Shown here piece after piece: positions 5,684 through 7,364 of a stretch of DNA of 7,364 bases. Every line of letters starts with the position of its first letter. Positions within the stretch are counted from its first letter, which is position 1. Origin of the DNA: Caldilinea sp. (lineage in GTDB: Bacteria > Chloroflexota > Anaerolineae > Caldilineales > Caldilineaceae); NCBI GenBank assembly GCA_026389955.1, contig JAPLGY010000193.1, positions 1 to 7,364 of the forward strand, read 5' to 3'. The notes under the pieces are model-generated. The model was not told where the DNA came from, did not search any database, and saw nothing but the letters and a program-made list of their open reading frames with translations. Made by a program: the position numbers and the translations under genes.

Positions 5684-6979
5684 ATGCGACGAATTCAAAT
5701 GGCAGCAGTGATCGGTCTGCTTCTGGTTTTGGCCTCGGTGGGCCTTGCCGCTGCACAGACTGGGTACCAGACACAGTTTCAGACTGCAATCACCTATCAA
5801 AACATCAGCAGCAGTGCAGCGGTGGTGACCTTCTCGAGCCAGCCGGTAGTGGCCACCCTGGTGCAGCTGCCGCAGCCCTCGACCGGCAGTGTGCGCAACC
5901 GCCCGATGTCCAACGGCTTCTCTTCGGGGAGCTCGCAGGTGCTGCTGGCGACCGTGCTCAAGGGCGCGTTCAACACCAACAGCAAATTCTCCATCCAGAA
6001 CGCTTCGGACGGTGCGGTCGACATCACGGTGCAGTTCTTTGCAGTCGGTCAGACCACCCCGGCAGCGACCCTCACCGAAAGCGCCATTCCGGTCGGCGCT
6101 GCCAAGTATTACGACATGGGCGCGCTCAGCCAGATCCCAGCGGGCTTTGATGGCTCTGCCACGGTGACAGCGGTCCGCACCGGCACGACGACCGCGGCCA
6201 ACATCGTGGGTTCGGTGTTGGAGCTGCAGACCAGCGGTGTGGGCGTGCGTGCCTTCGAAGGTGTGCCCAGCACAGCTGCTTCAAACACAGTCTACATGGC
6301 CACGGCGCTGTGTGGTCTGGGCGGCCAGACGACTGCGTACGCAGTCCAAAACACCAGCAACAGCCAGTCGGCTGCTGTGACCGTGACCTATTCGAACGGA
6401 CTGACCCAACAGGGAAACATTGGCGCGGGCGGCAAGCAGAGCTTCAATAGCTGCAATGCCTCTGGCATGCCCCAGGGCTTCTCGGGGGCTGCGACCATCA
6501 CCAGCAGCGGCGCTCCGATCGTCGTGATCGCCAAAGTCGGTGGCGCTGGCCGCTACACGGCCTTCCTCGGCGAGACCAGCGGGTCGGCCAAGCTGGCGCT
6601 CCCCTATGCACGCTGGAGCAACACCAAGTATGACAGCGGCCAGTACCAGCGCGCTGCGATCGCCATCCAGAACATCAGCAACAGCGCGGTCAGCAATGTC
6701 CGTGTCCGCTACCTGAACAAAGAGGGCGCCGAAGTTGGCGTCCACACCATTGCCAGCATTGCGGCGTTGGGCAAAGCCAACTCGAATGCGACATTGGCTG
6801 GCTCCTCCATCCAGCTGACCGAATTTGGCAACCCTGAAGCCAACCCAGGCGGCGGCTTCGGCGGCTCTGTGATCGTCGAAGGCCCGGCTGGCAGCCAGTT
6901 GATCGCCGTTGTCCGTATTTCTTCCAACACCTCGACCGGCGTGGTGGCTGAAGACTACAACGGCATCGCGATCCAGTAA
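5684..6979 (+). CDS. Exported protein with about four 'QN.S' beta-domain repeats
   Basis: A 431-residue exported protein. MRRIQM plus a hydrophobic core (7-21) and AAA before Q25 form a Sec signal peptide with likely signal peptidase I cleavage after Ala24. The mature part is rich in Ser, Thr, Ala, Gly and Val and repeats a beta-strand signature: [16 protein letters not shown] (35-50), [18 protein letters not shown] (102-119), [19 protein letters not shown] (218-236) and [18 protein letters not shown] (326-343). The last three units each go on to a second motif: GFDGSATVT (154-162), GFSGAATIT (265-273) and GFGGSVIVE (391-399). Each full unit is about 110 residues and looks like an immunoglobulin-like sandwich; the first is incomplete. 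The only cysteines in the mature part are Cys210 and Cys257. No catalytic motif, sortase signal or transmembrane anchor is present, so it is probably released or held non-covalently at the surface as a structural or adhesive protein. The ATG at 5684 was chosen for the signal peptide and the GGGAG 9 bases upstream; the frame is open back to 5561 without a plausible N-terminus. I do not recognise a named family. Confidence 0.85.
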   Translation: MRRIQMAAVIGLLLVLASVGLAAAQTGYQTQFQTAITYQNISSSAAVVTFSSQPVVATLVQLPQPSTGSVRNRPMSNGFSSGSSQVLLATVLKGAFNTNSKFSIQNASDGAVDITVQFFAVGQTTPAATLTESAIPVGAAKYYDMGALSQIPAGFDGSATVTAVRTGTTTAANIVGSVLELQTSGVGVRAFEGVPSTAASNTVYMATALCGLGGQTTAYAVQNTSNSQSAAVTVTYSNGLTQQGNIGAGGKQSFNSCNASGMPQGFSGAATITSSGAPIVVIAKVGGAGRYTAFLGETSGSAKLALPYARWSNTKYDSGQYQRAAIAIQNISNSAVSNVRVRYLNKEGAEVGVHTIASIAALGKANSNATLAGSSIQLTEFGNPEANPGGGFGGSVIVEGPAGSQLIAVVRISSNTSTGVVAEDYNGIAIQ

Positions 6980-7006
6980 GTTGTCGCTGACGACAGGTTG
7001 ATTTGC

Positions 7007-7046
7007 AACAGAGGTCCTGACCGTACGGTCAGGACCTCTGTTTTTG
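7007..7046 (+). terminator. Intrinsic terminator with a perfect 36-bp palindrome
   Basis: Bases 7007-7042 form a perfect palindrome centred on GTAC (7023-7026), giving a stem of about 16 bp with a minimal loop, followed on the plus strand by TTTTTGT. It lies 27 bases after the secreted-protein stop and should end that transcript efficiently. A smaller hairpin, TGTCG-CTGA-CGACA (6982-6995), precedes it. On the minus strand the hairpin is followed by TTGCAAAT, a poor U-tract, so termination of the leftward flippase transcript is likely weaker. Confidence 0.9.
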
Positions 7047-7364
7047 TCTGTGCCATGCCCATCCGTAGCCGGCCAGCAGAATGGCTTCGGTTGTGACGTA
7101 CACCCACGCGACCCCTGTGATCCCCCAAATACGGGCAACAAAGAGGTTGGCCACGACATTGGTTGCAGCGGCCCAGAACTGGGCCTGCAGCCGCTGTTTC
7201 TGGTGTCCTCCTGCGACCAACGCAGCCGCCAGGGCAAAGGTCACACAGCGCAGCCCCAGCACCAGGGCCAGGATGGCCAGAATTGGGGCGGCAGAGGCAA
7301 AGGTGGCTCCATACAGGAGGGCCACCAGCCAGGGAGCGGAGAGGGCCAGCCCTGCTGCCAGCAG
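7029..7364 (-). CDS. Polysaccharide/lipid-linked glycan flippase, C-terminal part (5' end outside window)
   Basis: The reverse strand is open from the window edge to TGA at 7031-7029, giving the last 111 residues of a membrane protein. Hydrophobic segments lie near visible residues 1-18, 24-52 and 64-103 (the last probably two helices). The pattern APWLVALLYGATFASAAPIL (10-29), followed by GGHQKQRLQAQFWAAATNVV (52-71), then FVARIWGITGVAWVYVTTEA (75-94), is typical of the polysaccharide-synthesis C-terminal domain of Wzx/MATE-like exporters. These flip lipid-linked sugars across the membrane. The frame continues past the GTG at 7325 to the edge, so that GTG is not the real start. The final codons and the stop lie inside the terminator hairpin. 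Only the tail is visible, so related exporters of the MOP superfamily cannot be separated. Confidence 0.75.
   Translation of the reverse strand: MLAAGLALSAPWLVALLYGATFASAAPILAILALVLGLRCVTFALAAALVAGGHQKQRLQAQFWAAATNVVANLFVARIWGITGVAWVYVTTEAILLAGYGWAWHRQKQRS

Noticed and set aside
6281..7237. 318-codon minus-strand open frame
   Set aside because: It crosses the terminator and overlaps both the secreted protein and the flippase in other frames. Its product has a random-looking composition.

Overview
The window looks like GC-rich (roughly 60%) bacterial DNA. The gene content points to the phylum Chloroflexota, perhaps an Anaerolineae or Caldilinea-like lineage: Thr/Pro/Ala-rich lipoproteins, a roughly 1,050-residue SARP-STAND regulator, a short P-loop sulfotransferase and a secreted protein with repeated 'QN.S' beta domains. 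This assignment is inferred from style and remembered family distribution, not from a marker gene.

Layout, left to right. (1) Positions 1-356, minus strand: N-terminal part of a lipoprotein whose Thr/Pro-rich linker holds a 45-bp tandem repeat; it runs off the left edge. (2) 357-509: divergent intergenic region with a good leftward promoter and a small hairpin. (3) 510-1118, plus: RimJ/RimL-like GNAT N-acetyltransferase. Its last 41 bp overlap tail-to-tail with (4). (4) 1078-4227, minus: large SARP-type regulator (winged helix, BTAD, NB-ARC/STAND ATPase, TPR-like tail). (5) 4244-4861, minus: short PAPS-dependent sulfotransferase. (6) 4875-5468, minus: lipoprotein with a Pro/Ala linker and a carboxypeptidase-regulatory-like beta domain. 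(7) 5469-5683: divergent control region with an 11-4-11 palindrome and a possible rightward promoter. (8) 5684-6979, plus: exported protein built from about four related beta-rich repeats. (9) 7007-7046: strong hairpin terminator. (10) 7029-7364, minus: C-terminal part of a probable polysaccharide flippase, running off the right edge.

Genes 6, 5 and 4 share a strand with gaps of only 13 and 16 bp, so they probably form one operon read leftward: lipoprotein, sulfotransferase, regulator. Across the 215-bp control region the secreted repeat protein is read the other way. Apart from the acetyltransferase and the regulator, everything here suits the cell envelope (two lipoproteins, a secreted repeat protein, a sulfotransferase, a glycan flippase). 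A surface-modification locus with its own STAND regulator is a reasonable but unproven reading. No RNA gene, CRISPR array, insertion sequence or integrase was seen.
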